The position numbers were made by a program, and so were the translations under genes. From Treponema sp. (GTDB taxonomy: Bacteria; Spirochaetota; Spirochaetia; Treponematales; Treponemataceae), in NCBI GenBank assembly GCA_024693045.1, contig JAILLQ010000017.1, positions 1-61,567 on the forward strand: a stretch of 61,567 nt of DNA. Direction: 5' to 3'. Of this stretch, positions 52,037-59,956 are shown one piece after another; within the stretch, counting starts at the first letter, position 1, and every line of letters begins with the position of its first letter. Below the pieces are notes generated by a model. The model was given only the letters and a program-made list of their open reading frames with translations, was not told the DNA's origin and did no database searches.

Positions 52037-52828
52037 TTACTTTCCCAGACTAACAGATTTTTCGTATGCCTTTGTTACAGCTTCAATTACTGAATGGCGG
52101 AATCCGTTGGCTTCTAATGCGGCAACACCTTCAATAGTTGTACCTGCAGGAGATGTTACTGAATCTTTGAGTGCGCCAGGGTGCTTTCCTGATTCAAGAA
52201 CTAGGGCTGCAGAACCTTTGACTGTTTGAGCGGCGTAAATATAAGCTTGGTTTCTAGGCATACCACATCTTACAGCTGCATCAGCCATAGCTTCAATGAA
52301 CATGAAAACAAAAGCAGGACCTGATCCACTAACTCCTGTTACGCAATCCATTAGTCTTTCAGGTACTTCTTCTACTTTTCCGGCCGCAGAAAGAATTTCT
52401 TTTGCTGTGTTCATTTCTTCTTTTGAAATATTTGAATTACAACTAACAGCAGTCATAGCCTCTCCAATCTGGGCACAAACATTTGGCATCATGCGGATAA
52501 AGCGTGCTTTTGGTGCAAAGGCTTCGAGCTTTGAAATGGCGATACCAGCAGCCATCGAGATTATTACTTGTTTTTCGGAAATGTCATTTTTGATTTCTGC
52601 GAATACATCTCCAAGAAACTGTGGTTTTACAGCGAGAAAAACATAATCTGCATCTTTGATTACTTCTTTATTTGAATTTACAAAGTTACAGCCGTTTTTT
52701 TCTGCAAAAGCTTTTCCCATATCTGAGTTCTTGTCTGTAACGTAAATATCCTTAGAATTAAATTTTTTGCAAACGGCGCTCATAATTGCTCCGCCCATTG
52801 CTCCTGTTCCAATACAACTAATTTTCAT
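52037..52828 (-). CDS. proC: Pyrroline-5-carboxylate reductase
   Basis: 263 aa from the ATG at 52828 (MKISCIGTGAMGGAIM), preceded by GGAGG; the frame can be extended to 52840 (MEVY). NADPH motif GTGAMGG, mid motif FIRMMPNVCAQIGEAMTAV, and the C-terminal signature SGSGPAFVFMFIEAMADA then SPAGTTIEGVAALE. It makes L-proline from P5C in the cytosol, third gene of proA-proB-proC. Its 3' end is duplicated at 37536, and no terminator follows the stop here, as expected if the island joined at this point. Confidence 0.95.
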   Translation of the reverse strand: MKISCIGTGAMGGAIMSAVCKKFNSKDIYVTDKNSDMGKAFAEKNGCNFVNSNKEVIKDADYVFLAVKPQFLGDVFAEIKNDISEKQVIISMAAGIAISKLEAFAPKARFIRMMPNVCAQIGEAMTAVSCNSNISKEEMNTAKEILSAAGKVEEVPERLMDCVTGVSGSGPAFVFMFIEAMADAAVRCGMPRNQAYIYAAQTVKGSAALVLESGKHPGALKDSVTSPAGTTIEGVAALEANGFRHSVIEAVTKAYEKSVSLGK

Positions 52829-52848
52829 ATATACCTCCAATATTGTTT

Positions 52849-53649
52849 TTATTCAGCCAGAAATAAAGTTCCGTTGGCATTGCCTGAAGCAAGGTCCTTT
52901 AAAATATTTTCATGACCACCATTCGCCAAAAGTAATGGAATTCCATATACAGTAGTTTTTTCTGCGGCCTGAATTTTTGTTTCGATTCCACCAGTTCCAA
53001 AAGCATTTGTTTCTCCAATCTTAATTGTCTTTCGGAGTTCTGGAATTGATTTTACTGATTCAATCAATTTTGCATTAGGATTTGTTTTTGGATTGTCAGT
53101 ATAGATTCCGTCGATATCACTGAATAATATCAAGAGGTCTGCACTCCATAAAATAGCGGTTAGGGCAGAAAGATTGTCATTATCACCTATTTTGAATTCA
53201 TCGATAGAGACTGAATCGTTTTCGTTGATAATTGGAACAACACCTTCATCTGCTAAAGTGAAAAGGGTGTTACGGATATTTAATGAACGATGATCGTTTT
53301 CAAAATCTTCTTTTGTAAATAATAGTTGTCCGATATGAAGATTTTGTTCGGCGAAAGCTTTTCTCCATTGGGCCATGAGTTCGACCTGACCAATAGCACA
53401 GAGAGCCTGTCGAAAGTGGATGTCTTTTTTTCTTGCCCATTCTTTAAGGGTTGAAACTCCAGAAACCTGAGCTCCTGAAGATACGACAACAATTTGTTTT
53501 CCCATGTCTACAAGGGCTTTGCATTGTGCAGCAAAGTTAGCCATGAATTCTGTGTTTTGAGTTCCATCGGCTTTAGCAAGAGTATTTGATCCAATTTTGA
53601 TTACAATCTTTCTTGCCTTTTTTAGTGTTGTTGCAATTGTTTCGTTCAT
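52849..53649 (-). CDS. proB: Glutamate 5-kinase, short form
   Basis: A 266-aa amino-acid kinase: KIVIKIGSNTLAK, VVVSSGAQVSG, NENDSVSIDEFKIGDNDNLSALTA, FGTGGIETKIQAA. It lacks the C-terminal PUA domain of the E. coli enzyme (367 aa), a known short variant. It phosphorylates glutamate for proline synthesis. One base separates it from proA. Confidence 0.95.
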   Translation of the reverse strand: MNETIATTLKKARKIVIKIGSNTLAKADGTQNTEFMANFAAQCKALVDMGKQIVVVSSGAQVSGVSTLKEWARKKDIHFRQALCAIGQVELMAQWRKAFAEQNLHIGQLLFTKEDFENDHRSLNIRNTLFTLADEGVVPIINENDSVSIDEFKIGDNDNLSALTAILWSADLLILFSDIDGIYTDNPKTNPNAKLIESVKSIPELRKTIKIGETNAFGTGGIETKIQAAEKTTVYGIPLLLANGGHENILKDLASGNANGTLFLAE

Positions 53650-53650
53650 A

Positions 53651-54913
53651 TTATCTAACCTGTCCTTCTCCGTCGATTAAGTATTTAGTAGTGGTCAAGG
53701 CTTTGATTCCCATTGGTCCACGAGCGTGTAATTTTTGTGTACTGATTCCTAATTCAGCTCCGAAACCAAATTCTCCACCATCAGTAAATCTTGTCGATGC
53801 ATTAACATAAACACAACTTGCATCTATTTTAGCCTGGAAGAGTCTGGCATTTGCCCGGCTTTCGGTAACGATGCTTTCTGAATGTTTTGTGTTGTGACTA
53901 TTTATATATGTTATTGCTTCGTCAATATTTTCTACAACTTTGATGCAGCATTCGTAATCGAGGTATTCGTTTCCGTAGTCAGAATCGCTGGCTTCTTCAA
54001 CAGGGGTGTTATTCTGATTTTTGAGAATTGCATAGGATGTCGAATCAGCATGGAATTTGACTCTTCCGTCAAATAGTTTTGCTAATTTTGGTAGAAATTC
54101 GGTGTACACTTTTTTGTGTACTAAAATACATTCGATTGCGTTACATACACTAGGTCTCTGTATCTTTGCGTTTTCTGCAATTTTCGCAGCCATATTCAAA
54201 TCGGCTGACTCATCGATATACAAGTGACATACTCCGCTTCCAGTTTCAATTACTGGAACCCGTGCATTTCGAACTACATTCTGTATAAGATTTTTACCAC
54301 CTCTTGGAAGGACAACATCGATTTTTCCAACAGCATTTAATATTTCATCAACATCACTGTGATCGTGTTCTTTTACTTCTACTAAGTCGATGGCTTCTGG
54401 AACTCCGCCTTTTACATTAGAAAGAGCATTTTGAATTATCTCGACAATAGCTTTATTTGAATTGTAAGCACTTGAAGAACCTCTAAGCAGAATTGAGTTT
54501 CCACTTTTGTATGCAAGGCAGAAAGCATCTACAGTTACATTAGGACGGCTTTCGTAAATGATAGCTACAACTCCAAGAGGTACTCTAACCTGGCGGATAT
54601 TAAGTCCGTTAGGAGTTTTCCAACCTGCAACTTCTTCTCCAATTGGATCCGTTTGCGAAAGGACAATTTTAAGGCTATCGATGATTCCTGTAATTCTTTT
54701 GTCATCGAGAGTAAGGCGGTCAATTAAAGATTCTTTTGTACCATTTGCTCTAGCTGATTCTATGTCCTGTTTATTTGCCTGAATAATTTTTGCTCGATTC
54801 TTTTCCAGAGCTTCTGCAACAGCTTCTAAGGCTGAATTCTTTTCTGCAGCTGTAAGTAGAGCAAGTTTGCTGGCTCCGGCTTTTAAAGAAGAAGTGATTT
54901 TTTCTAAATCCAT
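53651..54913 (-). CDS. proA: Glutamate-5-semialdehyde dehydrogenase
   Basis: A 420-aa enzyme with GVVAIIYESRPNVTVDAF and the catalytic Cys region IQRPSVCNAIECILVHK, then NASTRFTDGGEFGFGAELGIST and HARGPMGIKALTTTKY at the C-terminus. It reduces glutamyl phosphate to the semialdehyde. It is first in the leftward proABC operon. Confidence 0.97.
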   Translation of the reverse strand: MDLEKITSSLKAGASKLALLTAAEKNSALEAVAEALEKNRAKIIQANKQDIESARANGTKESLIDRLTLDDKRITGIIDSLKIVLSQTDPIGEEVAGWKTPNGLNIRQVRVPLGVVAIIYESRPNVTVDAFCLAYKSGNSILLRGSSSAYNSNKAIVEIIQNALSNVKGGVPEAIDLVEVKEHDHSDVDEILNAVGKIDVVLPRGGKNLIQNVVRNARVPVIETGSGVCHLYIDESADLNMAAKIAENAKIQRPSVCNAIECILVHKKVYTEFLPKLAKLFDGRVKFHADSTSYAILKNQNNTPVEEASDSDYGNEYLDYECCIKVVENIDEAITYINSHNTKHSESIVTESRANARLFQAKIDASCVYVNASTRFTDGGEFGFGAELGISTQKLHARGPMGIKALTTTKYLIDGEGQVR

Positions 54914-54946
54914 AGTAACTCCAAATTTTAAATTATCTTTGTTGTT

Positions 54947-54989
54947 TAAAAAAAATAAAAGCCGGAACTTCGGTTAAAAAGTTCCGGCT
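54947..54989 (-). terminator. Terminator between the 55001 gene and proA
   Basis: AGCCGGAAC (54960-54968) / GTTCCGGCT (54981-54989), perfect 9-bp stem; leftward it runs into a T-rich tract (54947-54959). Confidence 0.85.
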
Positions 54990-55000
54990 GTTGCTGTGCA

Positions 55001-55522
55001 TTAGTAATTAGCTAGGAAGTACATTCCGAGTAATACTGCATTACGGCATTTATCAACCGGCCATTCAGCGGGCTGAGGGAGACTTTTTACATAAGCCCAG
55101 AAAATACCGAACTCAGGATCAATACGAAGTGAGTACTCTCCAAAATCATCTGACTTTGTCTGCTGTCCAAACATAAGATAAACTGCATCGTTGAGAATAT
55201 GGAGAAAATCAACATAGCTCTTTGACCATTCCACGTCTGAGCACAAAGATTCAAGCTGGAAAAGAATCTGTTCTTTTAATGCAACATCAGATTTTTCAAC
55301 CCATGTTTTTTCGATTAAAAGCTTAAGATTCTTTTTGAAACTTGTAATAAGCTTTTGCTCATCCTGTGAAACGAAATCTCCAGAGTAACCAAACATTGAG
55401 GCAATTTTATTTACCGATTCGTTTGAGTTATCTGAAGTGTCTGCAAATTTTTCTACAGCATTGATAGTTTCTACATCAATAAATTCTTCAATTAAGGTTT
55501 TTACTTTTTGTGTTAAAGCCAT
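55001..55522 (-). CDS. Hypothetical cytosolic protein
   Basis: A 173-aa, mostly helical protein with no signal peptide or membrane span. Visible stretches: TSFKKNLKLLIEKTWVEKSD and FGIFWAYVKSLPQPAEWPVD. No family recognised. It has its own terminator before proA and lies 41 bp after the sugar-binding protein gene, so it may be co-transcribed with that gene. Confidence 0.65.
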   Translation of the reverse strand: MALTQKVKTLIEEFIDVETINAVEKFADTSDNSNESVNKIASMFGYSGDFVSQDEQKLITSFKKNLKLLIEKTWVEKSDVALKEQILFQLESLCSDVEWSKSYVDFLHILNDAVYLMFGQQTKSDDFGEYSLRIDPEFGIFWAYVKSLPQPAEWPVDKCRNAVLLGMYFLANY

Positions 55523-55563
55523 AGCAAAATAATAGTTTTATTCTTTAATTTGGGCAAGTAGTG

Positions 55564-56757
55564 TTATTTTACTGCTTCCATCTGTCGGGCTGCGATATCC
55601 ATTGTCTTTTTGACATCATCTCCTTCCCATATACCAGAGATTGCTGGACCCATAATCTGCCAATAAGTACCGAGCTGTGTAATTGTTGGCATTGGTTTTG
55701 AATATTTCAACTGTTCAACGATTCCTTTGTTTAGAGGGTCGCTAATTTCAATATCCTTTCTTGGTGGAATCTGATCTGTTATTTCAAAGCGTTTTTGAAG
55801 CATTTCTTTAGAAGTAAGGAACTTTGCAAATTCCATTGCTTCTTCAGGGTAGTCAGTGTATGAACTTACAAAAGCAAGTCTTACTCCAGAGAAAGAAGAT
55901 GCTGGAAGTTTCTGTCCTGGGAATTTAGGAAGAGTTGTTACACCAAAATTCATCTTATTTTTTTTGAATTCGTTGATTTTCCAGGAACCTGTAATAACCA
56001 TAGGAGATTTTCCTTCTTGGAAAGAAGCTGTACTAAAATCTCGTGAAGCATCGCCTGCAGGGATGTCTAAAATCAATTTGCGGATTTTCTGCATATAAGT
56101 AAGACCTGTTATTGCCGCAGTTGAATTTAAATTGTGTTCTTTTGGGTTATCACCATTAATTCCAAATAGAGGAGCTCCAAAACTGTCAATAAACATAAAA
56201 GCGTAGTAAGGATCATTTACTGGCCATGTAATTGCATATTTGTTTTCAACTCTTGAATTCCATCTTTCGGCAAATTTAACAATGGCGTCCCAGTTATCTA
56301 AAGGTTCTGGCAAAATGTCTTTGTTATAGAAAAGAGCATAAGTTTCAGCTCCCAAAGGATATCCATAAACTATTCCATCAAAAGTAGAAGCTTTTTTTGC
56401 AAGTGGGTAGAAATCCTGCATATATGTTTGTGCATCTTCTACTGGTAAAATGTGCTGACCAGCAACAAGGGCACCAATGTGGTCATGAGGAGCGACAAAG
56501 ATATCTGCTCCAACTCCTGCTGGTCCGTCTAGTTCAATTTTGTTGCGGGCGTCAGTATTTTCAACAGGTTCATAACTAATTCGAATTTTTGGATTTATTT
56601 TTTTGTACTCACGGATAGCTGTTTGTATGTATGCGGCTTCAGCTCCGGAAGATTCCCAAATTTTTAGTTCTATTCTGCCAGATCCTTTTCTAGGTGCGGC
56701 GAATACTAAAATGGAAGAAAGTACTGCAAAAAAGGCAGCACAAACAAGTTTTTTCAT
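55564..56757 (-). CDS. Sugar ABC transporter substrate-binding protein (MalE-like)
   Basis: A 397-aa periplasmic solute-binding protein (family 1). Signal peptide to residue ~20 (VFAAPRKG). Mature part: IELKIWESSGAEAAYIQTAIREYKK, GADIFVAPHDHIGALVAGQHILPVE, YGYPLGAETYALFYNKDIL, the maltose/maltodextrin-type pattern. No permease or ATPase gene adjoins it. It is divergent from the PTS permease gene across a region with repeated TGTCAT sites. Confidence 0.87.
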   Translation of the reverse strand: MKKLVCAAFFAVLSSILVFAAPRKGSGRIELKIWESSGAEAAYIQTAIREYKKINPKIRISYEPVENTDARNKIELDGPAGVGADIFVAPHDHIGALVAGQHILPVEDAQTYMQDFYPLAKKASTFDGIVYGYPLGAETYALFYNKDILPEPLDNWDAIVKFAERWNSRVENKYAITWPVNDPYYAFMFIDSFGAPLFGINGDNPKEHNLNSTAAITGLTYMQKIRKLILDIPAGDASRDFSTASFQEGKSPMVITGSWKINEFKKNKMNFGVTTLPKFPGQKLPASSFSGVRLAFVSSYTDYPEEAMEFAKFLTSKEMLQKRFEITDQIPPRKDIEISDPLNKGIVEQLKYSKPMPTITQLGTYWQIMGPAISGIWEGDDVKKTMDIAARQMEAVK

Positions 56758-56818
56758 GTTTACTCCTAAATAGGTTTTACTTACACTTTTTGCAATGGAT
56801 GTATTTTATAGCAAAACA

Positions 56819-56879
56819 ATGACACTCTCAAGTATTTTTGATTATGACATTTTTTTAAAAACTGTCATTTTATTGTCAT
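56819..56879. promoter_or_regulatory. Four TGTCAT/ATGACA operator-like hexamers
   Basis: ATGACA at 56819-56824 and 56844-56849, TGTCAT at 56863-56868 and 56874-56879. The last two are 11 bp apart; the middle pair form an inverted repeat with 13 bp between. The cluster lies between divergent sugar-uptake genes and suits a shared regulator. Confidence 0.45.
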
Positions 56880-56938
56880 TTGATTTTAAATATTGTAGAG
56901 TAAAGAAAATATTTCTTATCGATATTTGAGGTTTTCAT

Positions 56939-58063
56939 ATGAATAAATATGTAAAGCGTTATCTCATAGATGCTATGAGTGGAATGGCTCAGGGGTTATT
57001 TGCATCCCTGTTGGTTGGAACAATTATAAGTACTTTGGGGCAGCAGCTTCTTAGACTTAATGAGAATGTTGTTTTTAGTTTTCTTGTTGAAGCAGGAAAG
57101 TTCTGTATGAATCCATTTGTGGTTGGTGCGGCTATGGCTGTTGGTATCGGATTCGCTATGGGTGTGCATGGTCTGGTTCTTTTTAGTTTGATTACAGTTG
57201 GTGCTGCTGCAAACAAAATGGGCGAGGCCGGAGGTCCTTTAGCTGTTTTGATAATTGCTATTATCGCTGCAGAATGTGGAATGCTTGTAAGTAAAAAAAC
57301 AAAAGTTGATATTCTTGTTACTCCTATTGTTACGATTATAGCCGGCTATCTTCTTTCATTCTTTTTTGCAAAATATATCGGAATTGCTGCAAATGCAGTC
57401 GGTAAAGTCATTATGTTTACAACTGAACTTCATCCATTTGTTATGGGTATTTTTGTTAGCGTAGTAGTTGGTATTGCCTTGACTTTACCTATTTCTTCAG
57501 CGGCAATTTGTGCAGCTCTTGGTTTAACAGGTTTGGCAGGAGGAGCAGCCGTTGCTGGGTGTTGTGCTCAAATGGTTGGTTTTGCTGTACTAAGTTTTAA
57601 GGAAAATCGTTGGGGTGGTCTTGTTAGTCAGGGGCTTGGAACAAGTATGCTTCAGCTACCAAATATTGTAAAAAATCCAAGAACATGGATTCCACCTATC
57701 TTAGCAAGTGCGATTACAGGTCCAATTTCAACATGTATATTTAAGATGCAGATGAATGGTGCTCCAATTTCTTCCGGAATGGGTACTTGCGGTTTGGTAG
57801 GCCCAATTGGGGTTATAACAGGTTGGTTCAATCCAAGTGAAAAGGCAGTAATCTGGCTAGTTCATAAAGCAGAAAAGGCTGGAGCTAGTGCCGAAGAAAT
57901 CGCTTCAATTACTCATGAAAGCCTTGTTGTAAATCCTGGCTTCTTGGAATGGATGGGGCTTCTTTTTGTTTGTATCGTTTTACCTGCTGTAATTTCTTGG
58001 GCTCTTGGTAAATTGTTCAGAAGCAAGGGTTGGATCAAAGATGGTGATTTAACTCTGAACTAA
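56939..58063 (+). CDS. PTS EIIC-like membrane permease
   Basis: A 374-aa integral membrane protein with about nine or ten hydrophobic segments. It matches the PTS_EIIC_2 style (KRYLIDAMSGMAQGLFASLLVGTI, ISTCIFKMQMNGAPISSGMGTCGLVGPIG). No EIIA, EIIB or HPr gene is adjacent, so sugar phosphorylation is not shown and it may work as a plain transporter or with remote partners. Divergent from the sugar-binding protein gene. Confidence 0.75.
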   Translation: MNKYVKRYLIDAMSGMAQGLFASLLVGTIISTLGQQLLRLNENVVFSFLVEAGKFCMNPFVVGAAMAVGIGFAMGVHGLVLFSLITVGAAANKMGEAGGPLAVLIIAIIAAECGMLVSKKTKVDILVTPIVTIIAGYLLSFFFAKYIGIAANAVGKVIMFTTELHPFVMGIFVSVVVGIALTLPISSAAICAALGLTGLAGGAAVAGCCAQMVGFAVLSFKENRWGGLVSQGLGTSMLQLPNIVKNPRTWIPPILASAITGPISTCIFKMQMNGAPISSGMGTCGLVGPIGVITGWFNPSEKAVIWLVHKAEKAGASAEEIASITHESLVVNPGFLEWMGLLFVCIVLPAVISWALGKLFRSKGWIKDGDLTLN

Positions 58064-58182
58064 AGAGTATACAATCAAAGATTTATGCCCATATTTTTTA
58101 TTATCAATAAGGGCTAATAAAATTTCTCTTATTAAAAAATGTGAAGTAAAATTAATACATAATTTTTTGGGGGTTATTATTT

Positions 58183-58956
58183 ATGAAAAATTATTTTGAC
58201 TTACAGGGGCAGGTTGCTGTTGTTACAGGTTGTTCTACAGGTCTTGGAGTGCAGATGGCAAAGGCTCTTGCTAATCAGGGAGCTACAATTGTTGCTATTG
58301 CTCGCCGAAAAGAATTGATTGATGCTGTTGCGAAAGAAATTGCAGATGAATATAAAGTAAAAACTTTGGCAATTCAGTGTGATATTACAGATACCGACAA
58401 AGTAAACGCAGCTGTAGATGAAGTTGTAAAAACTTTTGGAAGAATCGATATTCTTATCAATAATGCTGGTACAGGTGCGGTTGCTCCAGCAGAAGACATT
58501 ACAGATGATCAGTTTAATGGTGAATTGAATGTAGACCTCGGAGGTACTTTCAAAATGGCTAGAGCTGTAGCTAAAAAAGCTATGATTCCAGCTAAGTACG
58601 GTCGTATCATAAATATTGCATCTATGTATGGTTTGGTAGGAAACAAAGTTGCTCCATGTTCTCCATATCATGCAGCAAAGGGAGGGGTTGTAAACCTTAC
58701 TCGCGGACTTGCTTCTGAATGGGGAAAGTACAATATCAATGTAAATGCTATTTGTCCAGGCTACTTCTACAGTCCTCTTACAAAAGAAACTTTGGACAGT
58801 GACTTCTTCCAGCAGAATGCACAGACAATGATTCCTTTGAGCCGTTATGGTAATGAAGGTGAATTGGATTCTGCTGCAATCTTCCTTTCTAGTCCCGCTT
58901 CAAGTTATGTAACAGGTGTCGTTCTGCCAGTAGATGGTGGATATACATGTATGTAA
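58183..58956 (+). CDS. Short-chain dehydrogenase/reductase
   Basis: A 257-aa SDR oxidoreductase. Cofactor motif TGCSTGLGVQMA, NNAGTG, catalytic Ser in NIASMYG and YHAAKGG (Tyr/Lys), and C-terminal SSPASSYVTGVVLPVDGGYT. It is nearest in style to gluconate 5-dehydrogenase or 2-deoxy-D-gluconate dehydrogenase types; substrate is not certain. Strong GGGGG ribosome site. Follows the PTS-like gene by 119 bp, so both may serve sugar use. Confidence 0.88.
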   Translation: MKNYFDLQGQVAVVTGCSTGLGVQMAKALANQGATIVAIARRKELIDAVAKEIADEYKVKTLAIQCDITDTDKVNAAVDEVVKTFGRIDILINNAGTGAVAPAEDITDDQFNGELNVDLGGTFKMARAVAKKAMIPAKYGRIINIASMYGLVGNKVAPCSPYHAAKGGVVNLTRGLASEWGKYNINVNAICPGYFYSPLTKETLDSDFFQQNAQTMIPLSRYGNEGELDSAAIFLSSPASSYVTGVVLPVDGGYTCM

Positions 58957-58972
58957 GCAAATAGGCTTAAAT

Positions 58973-59015
58973 AAAGCACGATAGTTCGTTATTTACGGAT
59001 TATCGTGCTTTTTGT
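58973..59015 (+). terminator. Terminator after the SDR gene
   Basis: Perfect 11-bp stem AAAGCACGATA (58973-58983) / TATCGTGCTTT (59001-59011) followed by T residues. Confidence 0.85.
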
Positions 59016-59043
59016 TTGACACCAGAGAAATTTACATTAAAAT
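59016..59043 (+). promoter_or_regulatory. Promoter of the Ser-rich lipoprotein gene
   Basis: TTGACA (59016-59021), 16-bp spacer, TAAAAT (59038-59043), directly behind the preceding terminator; AGGAG ribosome site follows. Confidence 0.6.
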
Positions 59044-59072
59044 AAGTAGATAAATAAAAAGGAGTTGACTTT

Positions 59073-59885
59073 ATGAAAAAGAATTTGAAAAAGATTGCAA
59101 GTGTAATATCAGGTTTTACATTATTAGCAATGTCCACAACAATGGTTTTGTCATGTGATTTACCAGATGATGATAGTAGTTCTAGCTCAATATATTCAAC
59201 TTATGCTCAATCGATTAGCTCTAATGTTTCAACATCTTCATCATCAACAACGGCGAATACAAGTAATAGTGTTCCTGATATAGCTACGGGGGAATATGTT
59301 TATCGTAGTTGGGAAAATGTCATTGTTACAATAGATAAAGAAAATCACAAAGCAACAATTACAAAATATGCTAGTTACGAGGCATATTTACGCAAACTTG
59401 TTGGAACAGCTACAAGTGCAGATTATGCAAGTGTTTCAACAGACACATATAGTGATGGAGCCTATTCATTAACTCTTGATTCTAAGACATATAAGATAAA
59501 ATCAGGTACAGAACTTCATAAGGTATCTGAAATTAAAGATTATTGGGCAAAACCTGTAGATGGTTTGTATGTTTCTAATCGAACTTATACATTAGACAAT
59601 TCCGCAATGTATTTATATTTGCAGGTAGCTGATTCTAGTTCATCCTATAAAATTTATAAAAGTTCTTCAAATAGCGAAACTTCAACGACAAATCTTACTT
59701 TAATTTATACAGGTTCTGCCAGCAGTTACAATTTTGTGTCCTACCAGTTGTTTAGTGAAACTGTAGACAATGGTGTAACTTATGGCATTAATCGTGGTAA
59801 GAATGCTAGTAAAGATAAAACAAATCTAAAGTATTCATTGGCTGCTACTGGTTCGATAGAGCTTACAGCTGTTTCGACTAACTAG
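59073..59885 (+). CDS. Ser/Thr-rich lipoprotein, unknown
   Basis: A 270-aa lipoprotein (signal ending VLSC, residue 28) with a Ser/Thr-rich spacer (residues 33-68), then a beta-rich part (TGEYVYRSWENVIVTIDKEN, YVSNRTYTLDNSAMYLYLQ). Such spacers are common in surface lipoproteins. Function unknown; convergent with a carbohydrate-binding protein gene. Confidence 0.7.
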   Translation: MKKNLKKIASVISGFTLLAMSTTMVLSCDLPDDDSSSSSIYSTYAQSISSNVSTSSSSTTANTSNSVPDIATGEYVYRSWENVIVTIDKENHKATITKYASYEAYLRKLVGTATSADYASVSTDTYSDGAYSLTLDSKTYKIKSGTELHKVSEIKDYWAKPVDGLYVSNRTYTLDNSAMYLYLQVADSSSSYKIYKSSSNSETSTTNLTLIYTGSASSYNFVSYQLFSETVDNGVTYGINRGKNASKDKTNLKYSLAATGSIELTAVSTN

Positions 59886-59902
59886 GCTTTGATTAAAAGA
59901 TT

Positions 59903-59946
59903 TAAGCCTCAAAGTGCTTGAAATTTAAAATGCACTTTGGGGCTTA
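59903..59946. terminator. Bidirectional terminator between convergent genes
   Basis: TAAGCCTCAAAGTGC (59903-59917) pairs with GCACTTTGGGGCTTA (59932-59946), a 15-bp stem with one G-T wobble. Confidence 0.8.
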
Positions 59947-59956
59947 ATTATTTAAC

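Noticed and set aside
58201..58671. 156-codon ORF antisense to the SDR gene
   Set aside because: Opposite conserved SDR motifs; composition is shadow-like.
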